This document shows positions 1 to 5,262 of a stretch of DNA of 5,262 bases, piece by piece. The notes under the pieces are model-generated. The model did not search any database. It saw only the letters and a program-made list of their open reading frames with translations, and was not told the DNA's origin. Source of the stretch: Crocinitomicaceae bacterium (GTDB taxonomy: Bacteria > Bacteroidota > Bacteroidia > Flavobacteriales_D > Parvicellaceae); contig NZMV01000092.1 of assembly GCA_002694645.1 (NCBI GenBank), positions 5,133-10,394 on the forward strand, written 5' to 3'. How positions within the stretch are numbered: the stretch's first letter is position 1; the number at the start of each line of letters is the position of its first letter. The translations under genes and the position numbers were made by a program.

Positions 1-999
1 GAATTTGAAATAGATTGTGGTGAGGATGAAATTTTATTGCAAGCAGGACTTAGAAATGGAGTTGCACTCCCATATGAATGTAGTACTGGAACATGTGGAT
101 CCTGCAAAGCCTTAGCTAAGCCAGGAACAGTAAATGTAAATGAGAAAGATTTAGATGGTTTTAAAAATGTTAAGATTAATAAGGGAGAGTTTTTACTTTG
201 CCAAGGTACTGCAAAAGAAAATTGTAAAATCCTATTAAATACTAGTCTATCTAAATCTAACAAGGATGATCAGTTACCCTTCCATCAAAAAGCCTACCTT
301 AAAGACTTTAAAGAAGTTGCTAGAGAAACTATAACTGCCAATTTCTACCTTTCAGGAAAAATTAGTTTTAAAGCTGGACAATACATTGTTGTCAAACATC
401 CGTCAATTGAGGGCTATAGAGCTTATTCTATGACCAATTTTGAAGAAAATTCTGATTTGCTCTCATTAGTAATAAAAAATAAAATTGATGGTAAGTTAAC
501 AAATTATTTATTTAACTCAAAGGATGATGAAATTAAGTTTGATATATTTGGTCCAATAGGTAAAGCGACTTTTAATCCTCTTGAGAAAAAAAATCTTTTA
601 ATGATTGCTGGTGGTACGGGCATCGCAGGATTAATGTCAATACTTAATCATGCTGATCAACTTAGTTATTTTGAGAATTATAAGATAGATCTATTTTTTG
701 GAGTTAGAAAATATGAAGACTTTTTCTTCCTTGATGAAATTACTAACCTTTCAAAAAAATATATAGGTAATTTTAATGTTTATTTTATCACATCTGACGA
801 AAAAGTAGACTCGAAAATCAGTTCATGCGATGTTTCAAACGGATTTGTTCACGAGGTTTTTGAGAATAATCTAAAAAGTGATTATTCCGAAAGAATTGCA
901 TTTCTCGGTGGACCTAGCAAAATGATCGATTTGCTAATCCCTACTCTTCTTAAAATCGGTATTAATCCTGATTCCGTAAGATACGACAAATTTGGATAG
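1..999 (+). CDS. Ferredoxin-FAD-NAD(P)H reductase of a multicomponent oxygenase (5' end missing)
   Basis: The reading frame is open from base 1, so the start lies upstream; 332 residues are visible, and by comparison with the family only about 10-20 seem to be missing. The first possible internal start, a TTG at 37, falls inside the ferredoxin fold and is not a credible start. Domains in order: a plant-type 2Fe-2S ferredoxin (about residues 1-85) with cluster ligands C27, C32, C35 and C67 (CX4CX2C, then a distant Cys); an FAD domain (about 95-190) with the flavin-binding RAYS motif at 140-143; and an NAD(P)H domain (about 195-332) with the GGTGIAG loop at 204-210 and a C-terminal Tyr-Asp-Lys-Phe-Gly tail. 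This is the arrangement of BenC, XylA and phenol hydroxylase reductases, which move electrons from NADH through FAD and 2Fe-2S to an oxygenase. The usual Cys-Gly-Pro near the nicotinamide site reads Gly-Gly-Pro (303-305). No oxygenase component is visible, so the oxidised substrate is unknown. The class is secure and the partner is inferred. Confidence 0.9.
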   Translation, partial: EFEIDCGEDEILLQAGLRNGVALPYECSTGTCGSCKALAKPGTVNVNEKDLDGFKNVKINKGEFLLCQGTAKENCKILLNTSLSKSNKDDQLPFHQKAYLKDFKEVARETITANFYLSGKISFKAGQYIVVKHPSIEGYRAYSMTNFEENSDLLSLVIKNKIDGKLTNYLFNSKDDEIKFDIFGPIGKATFNPLEKKNLLMIAGGTGIAGLMSILNHADQLSYFENYKIDLFFGVRKYEDFFFLDEITNLSKKYIGNFNVYFITSDEKVDSKISSCDVSNGFVHEVFENNLKSDYSERIAFLGGPSKMIDLLIPTLLKIGINPDSVRYDKFG

Positions 1000-1043
1000 A
1001 TAAAGTGATAGTTTTTATCAATTAAACAATAGAATAATTTTAT

Positions 1044-1071
1044 TTGACAAAAACTCACCATTTTCTATAAC
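1044..1071 (+). promoter_or_regulatory. Probable sigma-70 promoter of the ABC importer operon
   Basis: A perfect -35 box TTGACA (1044-1049) is followed by a 16-base spacer and the -10 box TATAAC (1066-1071), one base off consensus. Transcription would begin near 1077-1079, giving a leader of about 60 bases before the ATG at 1140. The site lies in the only sizeable gap of the window (1000-1139), just ahead of the first transporter gene. This supports separate transcription of the transporter from the reductase. It is a sequence match only. No convincing operator was seen; an AT-rich inverted repeat (1033-1044) abuts the -35 box but could arise by chance. Confidence 0.7.
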
Positions 1072-1080
1072 TCCCAGAGT

Positions 1081-1115
1081 ATTTGAATTCATGATTTCGA
1101 GTTCGAATTTTTTTT
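1081..1115 (+). terminator. Leader hairpin with T8 tract: terminator of the reductase gene or attenuator
   Basis: Bases 1081-1090 can pair with 1099-1108 to give a 10-bp stem containing two G-T wobble pairs and an 8-base loop. The 3' arm runs directly into eight T residues (1108-1115). This is the layout of an intrinsic terminator, though the stem is AT-rich and only moderately stable. It lies about 80 bases after the reductase stop codon, so it could end that transcript. It also lies just downstream of the predicted start of the transporter transcript, so it could act as a leader attenuator or a 5' protective hairpin. The sequence does not decide between these roles. Confidence 0.5.
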
Positions 1116-1129
1116 AAACAATCCAATGT

Positions 1130-1133
1130 GGAG
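1130..1133 (+). promoter_or_regulatory. Ribosome binding site deciding the start of the substrate-binding protein
   Basis: GGAG lies six bases before the ATG at 1140 and nine before a second, in-frame ATG at 1143. The longest open frame begins at a GTG (1128) that overlaps this site, so that GTG cannot use it. The start was therefore moved to 1140; 1143 is also possible. This is the clearest Shine-Dalgarno in the window apart from the one before ATPase 1. Confidence 0.7.
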
Positions 1134-1139
1134 ATATTT

Positions 1140-2255
1140 ATGATGAATAATTTGTTTAAATCAATAGGATTAGTGTTTTTATCCTCTCTATTCCTATCCC
1201 AATCAGTATTTGCTGAGGTCGGATTTGGGAAGCCTGGGGAACCTGTAAATTTGGTGGTTGGATACCAACCTTACTATACGGAGTCTTGGTCTGGAGTTGT
1301 TATCAATGGCAAGAAACTTTGGAAAAAACACTTGCCATCAGGGTCGAAAGTTGATTTTGAAATAGGTCTTCAAGGATCAGTTATTGTAGGCAAAATGCTT
1401 GGAGAAAAAAATCATATTGGATACATGGGAGACATGCCTTCTATTGTTGCATCCATGAGAGAGAAGCAAGTTGATTTGAGGATGATATCTGTTCTTGGTA
1501 CTTCCAAACAACAGTGCAACATTTTCCTTGTACCAAACAACGCTCCCCAATTCAGTTCAGGAATTGAAGCTGTTAAATGGATGGATGGAAAAAGGATTGC
1601 TGCACCACATGGTGCCTGCACAGACCGATTTGCTTTACTTGCTTTTGAGCAGGCAGGAATTAAACCAAGCAAATACCTCAATCAGAATATTGAAAATATA
1701 ACGAAAAACCTCGAAGCTGGAAAAATTTCAGGTGCAGCAATTTGGGAACCGACCGCATCTAAAATTGAAATGCTAGGTATTGCCAGAAGAGCAGCAACTG
1801 GAGCTGATTTTGAGGGTGATGATGCAGGTGATGCAGGCTTTCTGGTAATGATGAATGAAATTATTCAGACACGTCCAGATGTTCATAGAGGTTGGTTAGA
1901 AGCTGAATTAGATGCACAACTTTTTTTGGCTGATACAGATAACGCAAATGAAGTAGCAAAAATGGCTGATGACCAAACAGAGGGTATGGATAGAAAAATA
2001 CTCTGGGCTTCTCTTTACAGAGATGAAAACAGAGTAAACAAACTTACATTGGATTTTGTGTTTAACGATAAGGTCAGAAACATGCTTAACGCTTCTGCTG
2101 CGTTCTTGGCAGGTAAGAAAAAATTTGGAAAGAGGACAACTCTTCGTCCTCAAGCAGTTTACGATGAGGTTGCAAGGCAAGTCTTAGCAGATCGTGGCTT
2201 AAAGAGTCCACTTGGCAAAATTGATGGTGTGCCCCTCTCAGAATATAGACCATAG
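1140..2255 (+). CDS. Periplasmic substrate-binding protein, NitT/TauT-type ABC importer
   Basis: This 371-residue protein would capture the ligand in the periplasm and deliver it to the permeases encoded downstream. Residues 1-25 form a Sec signal peptide: Lys7, a hydrophobic core (about 9-20) and a cleavage site after Val-Phe-Ala (23-25). There is no lipobox Cys, so the product should be soluble. The mature part resembles the TauA/SsuA/NrtA (NMT1-like) fold: a first strand ending in GYQPYY (41-46), the GYMGDMP loop (94-100), a HGACTDRF loop (157-164) where these proteins usually hold their ligand, and IWEPTASK (201-208), matching the 'W-x-P' region of the family. There are only two cysteines, C126 and C160, which could form a disulfide. 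A run of acidic and glycine residues lies at 223-233. GC content appears higher than in the downstream transporter genes, as is common for highly expressed genes. The ligand is unknown: sulfonates, aromatic acids, nitrate or bicarbonate and pyrimidines all occur in this superfamily. Confidence 0.88.
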   Translation: MMNNLFKSIGLVFLSSLFLSQSVFAEVGFGKPGEPVNLVVGYQPYYTESWSGVVINGKKLWKKHLPSGSKVDFEIGLQGSVIVGKMLGEKNHIGYMGDMPSIVASMREKQVDLRMISVLGTSKQQCNIFLVPNNAPQFSSGIEAVKWMDGKRIAAPHGACTDRFALLAFEQAGIKPSKYLNQNIENITKNLEAGKISGAAIWEPTASKIEMLGIARRAATGADFEGDDAGDAGFLVMMNEIIQTRPDVHRGWLEAELDAQLFLADTDNANEVAKMADDQTEGMDRKILWASLYRDENRVNKLTLDFVFNDKVRNMLNASAAFLAGKKKFGKRTTLRPQAVYDEVARQVLADRGLKSPLGKIDGVPLSEYRP

Positions 2256-2269
2256 TCCAGTCCTCGTTC

Positions 2270-2301
2270 AAACCTCCTCATGTAAATATTGGGGAGGTTT
2301 T
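2270..2301 (+). terminator. Intercistronic hairpin after the binding-protein gene (leaky terminator or mRNA stabiliser)
   Basis: Bases 2270-2280 pair with 2290-2300 in an 11-bp stem with one G-T wobble and a 9-base loop (2281-2289). The stem includes a CCTCC/GGAGG core and ends in four T residues, interrupted by CCAA before another T run. It lies 15 bases after the binding-protein stop and 33 bases before permease 1. No promoter-like sequence follows, so the downstream genes probably depend on read-through. Such hairpins commonly let a binding protein be made in excess over its membrane partners, either by partial termination or by blocking 3' decay. Confidence 0.65.
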
Positions 2302-2333
2302 CCAATTTTCATTAAATAAAATAACTTTGTTTT

Positions 2334-3191
2334 ATGATTGCCAAATCTGAGCCGTCTAATTCACAGATCGTATTATATAAGATTGGTAAGGCCTTAAAAA
2401 CACCAACGCCTTATCTCACAATATTTGGAGTTTCTTTATGGTTGGGTGCCTACTATTTATTTTGCGAAGGATGGAGACTACCACTTTTTAACAAACTACC
2501 TGGCCCTTATGAAGTAATAGTAGAATGGTTAAACCCAGATCCTGATTGGGGAATCTCATTATATTCTCCTGAATATCATGATCACATTTATTATAGCTGT
2601 AGAAGGATACTAATTGCTTTTGCTATTGCTACTGGAATTGGAGTCCCACTCGGTCTATTTATGGGATGGTCCAAAAAATTTAGAGATTATTCTTTTCCGA
2701 TATTAGAAACCTTAAGGCCCATTCCAATACTCGCTTGGGTACCTTTAGCAATTTTGATGTTTTCTGGGCTCGAAACACCAGTCATTTTCCTTGCCACATT
2801 AGCTTCTCTTTTTGTTACAACTTTAAACACTCTTTTAGGTGTAAATTCAATCGATGAATCTTATTTCAGGGCAGCAAAATGTTTAGGAGCAAGTAATACT
2901 GATGTATTCCTGCATGTTGTCGTTCCAGGTGCTCTCCCTTTCATTTTCACAGGATTGGAAATAAGTGTCGGAGTGGCGTGGTTTTCACTTGTGGCAGCAG
3001 AAATGGTATCAGGAGAATTTGGATTAGGTTATATGATAAATGATTCGTACATGAATATAACCTACGTTTCAATGGTAATTGCCATGCTTACTCTAGGATT
3101 TTTTGGATGGATAACTTCAGCTTTTGTAAGATGGGTTGGAAATAGAATGATGCAATGGAGAGTTAAAGCACTCGCACTTGAAGGAAGATAA
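2334..3191 (+). CDS. ABC importer permease 1, NitT/TauT (BPD inner-membrane) family
   Basis: This 285-residue inner-membrane protein would form half of the translocation channel. Hydrophobic segments lie near residues 27-44, 91-111, 132-169, 203-224 and 244-266, in keeping with the six-helix type-I importer fold, preceded by a longer cytoplasmic N-terminus. The cytoplasmic EAA loop that docks to the ATPase is at about 179-203 (RAAKCLGAS, then a VVPGALPFI segment). The LRPIPILAWVPLAI segment (127-140) is the hallmark stretch of TauC/SsuC-type permeases. About 35 residues between helices 1 and 2 (50-85) form a periplasmic loop. The ATG at 2334 is the first in frame but has no clear Shine-Dalgarno. 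The stop shares one base with the start of ATPase 1, implying translational coupling. It is clearly paralogous to permease 2, with the same hallmark segments but much divergence elsewhere. Confidence 0.92.
   Translation: MIAKSEPSNSQIVLYKIGKALKTPTPYLTIFGVSLWLGAYYLFCEGWRLPLFNKLPGPYEVIVEWLNPDPDWGISLYSPEYHDHIYYSCRRILIAFAIATGIGVPLGLFMGWSKKFRDYSFPILETLRPIPILAWVPLAILMFSGLETPVIFLATLASLFVTTLNTLLGVNSIDESYFRAAKCLGASNTDVFLHVVVPGALPFIFTGLEISVGVAWFSLVAAEMVSGEFGLGYMINDSYMNITYVSMVIAMLTLGFFGWITSAFVRWVGNRMMQWRVKALALEGR
3181..3185 (+). promoter_or_regulatory. Ribosome binding site for ATPase 1 inside the end of permease 1
   Basis: AAGGA lies five bases before the ATG at 3191, inside the last codons of permease 1. 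The stop and start overlap as TAATG. This supports both the chosen start and coupled translation of the two subunits. Confidence 0.6.
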
Positions 3192-4027
3192 TGGCTGAAA
3201 AAAACACCAAAGGTGCTATAAGCATTAAAAATGTAACTAAGATTTATGATCCGGAAGGGGTCAATGTTATGGCCGTTGATGATTGTTCTTTAGAGATTAA
3301 GTCGGGTGAAGTTTGCATGATTGTAGGACCTTCAGGATGCGGAAAGACAACATTATTAAATGCCATAGCAGGATTTCATTCAATTACAGAAGGTGAGATT
3401 TATTTGGATAATGAAATTCTATGTGGTCCTAATAAGCCCCTTGCTGACCAGGGCTCTGATAGAATAGTTGTTTTCCAACATGGTGCTCTGTTTCCATGGA
3501 AGACCCTTCAAGAAAATGTTGCATATGGTCCAATAGTCCAAAAAGTATTGCCTAAAAATGAAGCTCTTGATAAAGCCGGAGGTTTACTAGAAGAGGCTGG
3601 CATTGGTGATATGATGAAAAAATATCCAGGAGAAGTTTCATCTGGTATGGCTAGAAGAGCAGAAATTGTTCGAGCTTTAATAAATAATCCAAAAGTATTA
3701 TTACTGGATGAACCATATAGAGCAATGGATGCATTAACAAAATCAATAATGCATGAATCTTTACTAGAAGTATATGATAAAACAAATGTTACAATATTTT
3801 TTATAACACATGATCTTGAGGAAGCAATTTTTTTGGGTGATAAAGTTGTCGTTATGACAACTAGACCAGCAAAAACAAAATTAATTCTTGATGTTGACAT
3901 TCCCAGGCCTCGAAATTATCAAGTACTTTCTTCTGAAAAATTTCGAGTGTTAGTAAATGAAGCAAAAGATGCTGTTCACGAAGAAGCTATAAAAGCTTTT
4001 GAAGCAGGGGAAAGAGAGTTAGCATAA
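3191..4027 (+). CDS. ABC importer ATPase 1, NitT/TauT family, with atypical signature motif
   Basis: This 278-residue cytoplasmic nucleotide-binding subunit would power import. Visible motifs: A-loop Tyr19; Walker A GPSGCGKTT (46-54); Q-loop Gln96 within VVFQHGALFPW; Walker B VLLLDE (169-174) with catalytic Glu174; and H-switch His207. The signature, LSGGM/Q in most relatives, reads VSSGM (149-153), followed by ARRAEIVRAL in place of the usual QQR-rich stretch. The D-loop region reads PYRAMDAL (176-183) where relatives usually have PFGALDAL. The catalytic residues are intact, so the gene looks functional, with one altered interface. A charged C-terminal tail of about 50 residues (230-278) follows the core, as in TauB/SsuB relatives. 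The second half of the gene looks more AT-rich than the binding-protein gene. It is coupled to permease 1 by a one-base overlap and lies 18 bases before permease 2. It is paralogous to ATPase 2. Confidence 0.93.
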   Translation: MAEKNTKGAISIKNVTKIYDPEGVNVMAVDDCSLEIKSGEVCMIVGPSGCGKTTLLNAIAGFHSITEGEIYLDNEILCGPNKPLADQGSDRIVVFQHGALFPWKTLQENVAYGPIVQKVLPKNEALDKAGGLLEEAGIGDMMKKYPGEVSSGMARRAEIVRALINNPKVLLLDEPYRAMDALTKSIMHESLLEVYDKTNVTIFFITHDLEEAIFLGDKVVVMTTRPAKTKLILDVDIPRPRNYQVLSSEKFRVLVNEAKDAVHEEAIKAFEAGERELA

Positions 4028-4045
4028 TTAAAAAAAGTAAAATAA

Positions 4046-4864
4046 ATGAATAAAAAATTAATAAAAGTATTAAAAAGTCAAACATTCGCTAGAGGAATAA
4101 TTGCTTTATTAGGTTTTATTATTATATGGGAATTTCTTTCAAAGTATGTCCCTTTACTGACAGGAATTACTCTTCCTTGGATTGGTCACGTACCACCACC
4201 TACTGAAGTGGTCGACGCATGGAGTGAAGTCGTGTTTTTACCTGGATACTGGGAAAGTTGGTACATGAGTTCTGGAAGAGTTTTTGCGGGTTTTATAATG
4301 GCGCAAATTATAGGAATACCTTTTGGATTAGCTTTAGCTGTCAATAGATATTTTAAAGACATCTTTTTTCCTCCATTTGAAATTTTAAGACCAATTCCGC
4401 CACTCGCTTGGGTACCTGCGTCAATAGTTTTTTGGCCGACGACAGAAATGTCCATCGCATTTGTTACCTTTTTAGGTGCTTTTTTTACTATAGTTATAAA
4501 TGTTTTAGGAGGTGCAAAGAGTATCGACATCCGATATCTAAGAGCCGCTCAATCAATGGGAGCCTCTCAATGGCACTTATTTACAAAAATCATACTTCCT
4601 GGAACATTGCCTTCAATCTTTACAGGAGCTGCTGTTGGAATGGGTATAACATGGGAAGTAGTTTTGGCAGGTGAAATGATTTCCGGAGGCGGTGGACAAC
4701 AAGCAAGTGGAGGTTTAGGCTTTTTTATTTGGAGTTCTTATATGGGTGGAACAGTAGCTTCAGTTATTGTGGGCATGATTTCAATTGGCATTGCAGGTTA
4801 CTTATCTAGTTCATTAATAAGATTTATAGGAAGCCGGTCAATGCCATGGAGAAACCTTTTCTAG
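4046..4864 (+). CDS. ABC importer permease 2, NitT/TauT (BPD inner-membrane) family
   Basis: This is a 272-residue inner-membrane permease and the probable partner of permease 1. A basic N-terminus (Lys-rich, residues 3-10) precedes hydrophobic segments near 16-32, 76-98, 119-131, 134-156, 189-210 and 236-257. The hallmark LRPIPPLAWVPASI (114-127) matches the same segment of permease 1, and the EAA loop is at about 166-190 (RAAQSMGAS, then a LPGTLPSIF segment). After GEMISG (209-214) it carries a glycine-rich stretch (214-223, including GGGGQQASGG) that makes this loop longer than the matching SGEFGLGY of permease 1. No good Shine-Dalgarno precedes the ATG at 4046, only an A-rich spacer. The 18-base gap before it and 15-base gap after it hold no terminator, placing it in the same operon. 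Pairing with permease 1 in a heterodimer is inferred from gene order and paralogy. Confidence 0.92.
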   Translation: MNKKLIKVLKSQTFARGIIALLGFIIIWEFLSKYVPLLTGITLPWIGHVPPPTEVVDAWSEVVFLPGYWESWYMSSGRVFAGFIMAQIIGIPFGLALAVNRYFKDIFFPPFEILRPIPPLAWVPASIVFWPTTEMSIAFVTFLGAFFTIVINVLGGAKSIDIRYLRAAQSMGASQWHLFTKIILPGTLPSIFTGAAVGMGITWEVVLAGEMISGGGGQQASGGLGFFIWSSYMGGTVASVIVGMISIGIAGYLSSSLIRFIGSRSMPWRNLF

Positions 4865-4879
4865 ATTAATTCAAAAATT

Positions 4880-5262
4880 ATGAATGAGATTAAATTAGAA
4901 ATTAAGAATATTTCTAAAGGTTTTGGAGAAATATATAATAGAGAAGATATACTTGAAGACTTCGACTTAAAAGTCATGTCAGCAGAACTGTTAGTTCTCG
5001 TAGGCCCATCAGGTTGTGGAAAATCTACTTTTGTGAATTTAATCGCAGGTTTTGACAAAGTAGACACCGGCTCAATTATCATGAATGGAAAGGAAATTAA
5101 TAAGCCAGGTAATGATAGAATGGTAGTATTTCAAGAAACCGCACTTATTCCATGGCAGACTACAATTGATAATATAACATTTGGTCCATTAATTCGAGGA
5201 GAAGATAAATCAACTATCACAAAAGATGCAGAAACATTGTTGGAAAAAGTTGGATTAATTGA
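4880..5262 (+). CDS. ABC importer ATPase 2, NitT/TauT family (3' end outside the window)
   Basis: The ATG at 4880 opens a frame that runs off the window after 127 codons, roughly half of a typical 250-280-residue family member. The visible half has Walker A GPSGCGKST (42-50) and Q-loop Gln85 within VVFQETALIPW, plus a helical-domain start (about 100-127). The signature, Walker B, D-loop and H-switch lie beyond the edge. Its Q-loop follows the usual Gln-Glu pattern, whereas ATPase 1 has Gln-His. It lacks an acidic stretch seen in ATPase 1 between the first domain and Q-loop (about 79-91 there), where it is shorter. It follows permease 2 by 15 bases with no clear Shine-Dalgarno. A second, diverged ATPase directly after a second permease implies two paralogous permease/ATPase pairs in one transporter. 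Confidence 0.92.
   Translation, partial: MNEIKLEIKNISKGFGEIYNREDILEDFDLKVMSAELLVLVGPSGCGKSTFVNLIAGFDKVDTGSIIMNGKEINKPGNDRMVVFQETALIPWQTTIDNITFGPLIRGEDKSTITKDAETLLEKVGLI

Noticed and set aside
999..1020. Short hairpin right after the reductase stop (TGATA 1006-1010 with TATCA 1016-1020)
   Set aside because: Only five AT-rich pairs with no following T run; too weak to call a terminator, and the structure at 1081-1115 is a better candidate.
1033..1044. AT-only inverted repeat (AATAA and TTATT) touching the -35 box, as an operator
   Set aside because: Five-base AT-only arms are expected by chance in DNA this AT-rich.
1091..1117. Eight-codon leader ORF (ATG at 1091, TAA at 1115) inside the leader hairpin
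   Set aside because: It sits in the loop and 3' arm of the hairpin, has no Shine-Dalgarno, and its Ser/Phe content follows from the sequence of the stem and T tract. It is probably chance, though worth a glance if attenuation is tested.
1128..1139. GTG at 1128 as the start of the binding protein
   Set aside because: It overlaps the GGAG that serves the ATG at 1140 and would add an acidic Glu ahead of the signal peptide.
1412..1701. Open frames of 89 codons on the - strand and 68 codons on the + strand inside the binding-protein gene
   Set aside because: They lie fully within a well-supported coding frame, have no recognisable domain and no ribosome binding site; they are out-of-frame shadows.
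1908..2271. Two overlapping open frames on the - strand across the end of the binding-protein gene
   Set aside because: Cys- and Ser-rich nonsense-like translations antisense to a conserved protein, with no promoter or known motif.
3508..3900. 130-codon open frame on the - strand inside ATPase 1
   Set aside because: Antisense to conserved ATPase motifs; its Ser-rich composition is what reverse-reading this gene gives, and it matches no family I recognise.
4186..4674. Open frames on both strands inside permease 2
   Set aside because: Both overlap the conserved permease segments out of frame and lack start signals.
4861..5082. 73-codon open frame on the - strand over the start of ATPase 2
   Set aside because: It is antisense to the Walker A region of ATPase 2, which is clearly the coding frame.

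Overview
The window reads as one strand of a compact, AT-rich bacterial genome. All six genes lie on the + strand with short gaps. The substrate-binding protein has a Sec-type signal peptide with no lipobox, which points to a Gram-negative periplasm. Low GC, tight packing and a NitT/TauT-type importer fit a streamlined marine proteobacterium, but that placement is inference; no rRNA or tRNA is present to settle it.

Layout. Positions 1-999 hold the nearly complete 3' part of a three-domain flavoprotein reductase (plant-type 2Fe-2S ferredoxin, FAD domain, NAD(P)H domain), the kind that feeds electrons to a multicomponent oxygenase. A 140-base intergenic region follows, with a near-consensus sigma-70 promoter (1044-1071). 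Immediately after it is a hairpin with eight T residues (1081-1115), which could end the reductase transcript, attenuate the next one, or both. From 1140 runs an ABC importer operon: periplasmic substrate-binding protein (1140-2255), an intercistronic hairpin (2270-2301), permease 1 (2334-3191), ATPase 1 (3191-4027, sharing one base with permease 1), permease 2 (4046-4864) and ATPase 2 (from 4880, cut by the window end).

How the genes work together. The binding protein would capture a small organic ligand in the periplasm. The two different permeases and two different ATPases would form a heteromeric importer, instead of the homodimeric permease and ATPase usual in the TauABC/SsuABC group. 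The reductase upstream suggests that the imported compound, or one linked to it, may be attacked by an oxygenase encoded further upstream. The ligand cannot be named from this sequence.

The most interesting points are the duplicated, diverged permease/ATPase pairs served by one binding protein, the non-canonical signature and D-loop motifs of ATPase 1, and the two hairpins that could set the high ratio of binding protein to membrane components. No mobile element, CRISPR array, tRNA or rRNA was found.
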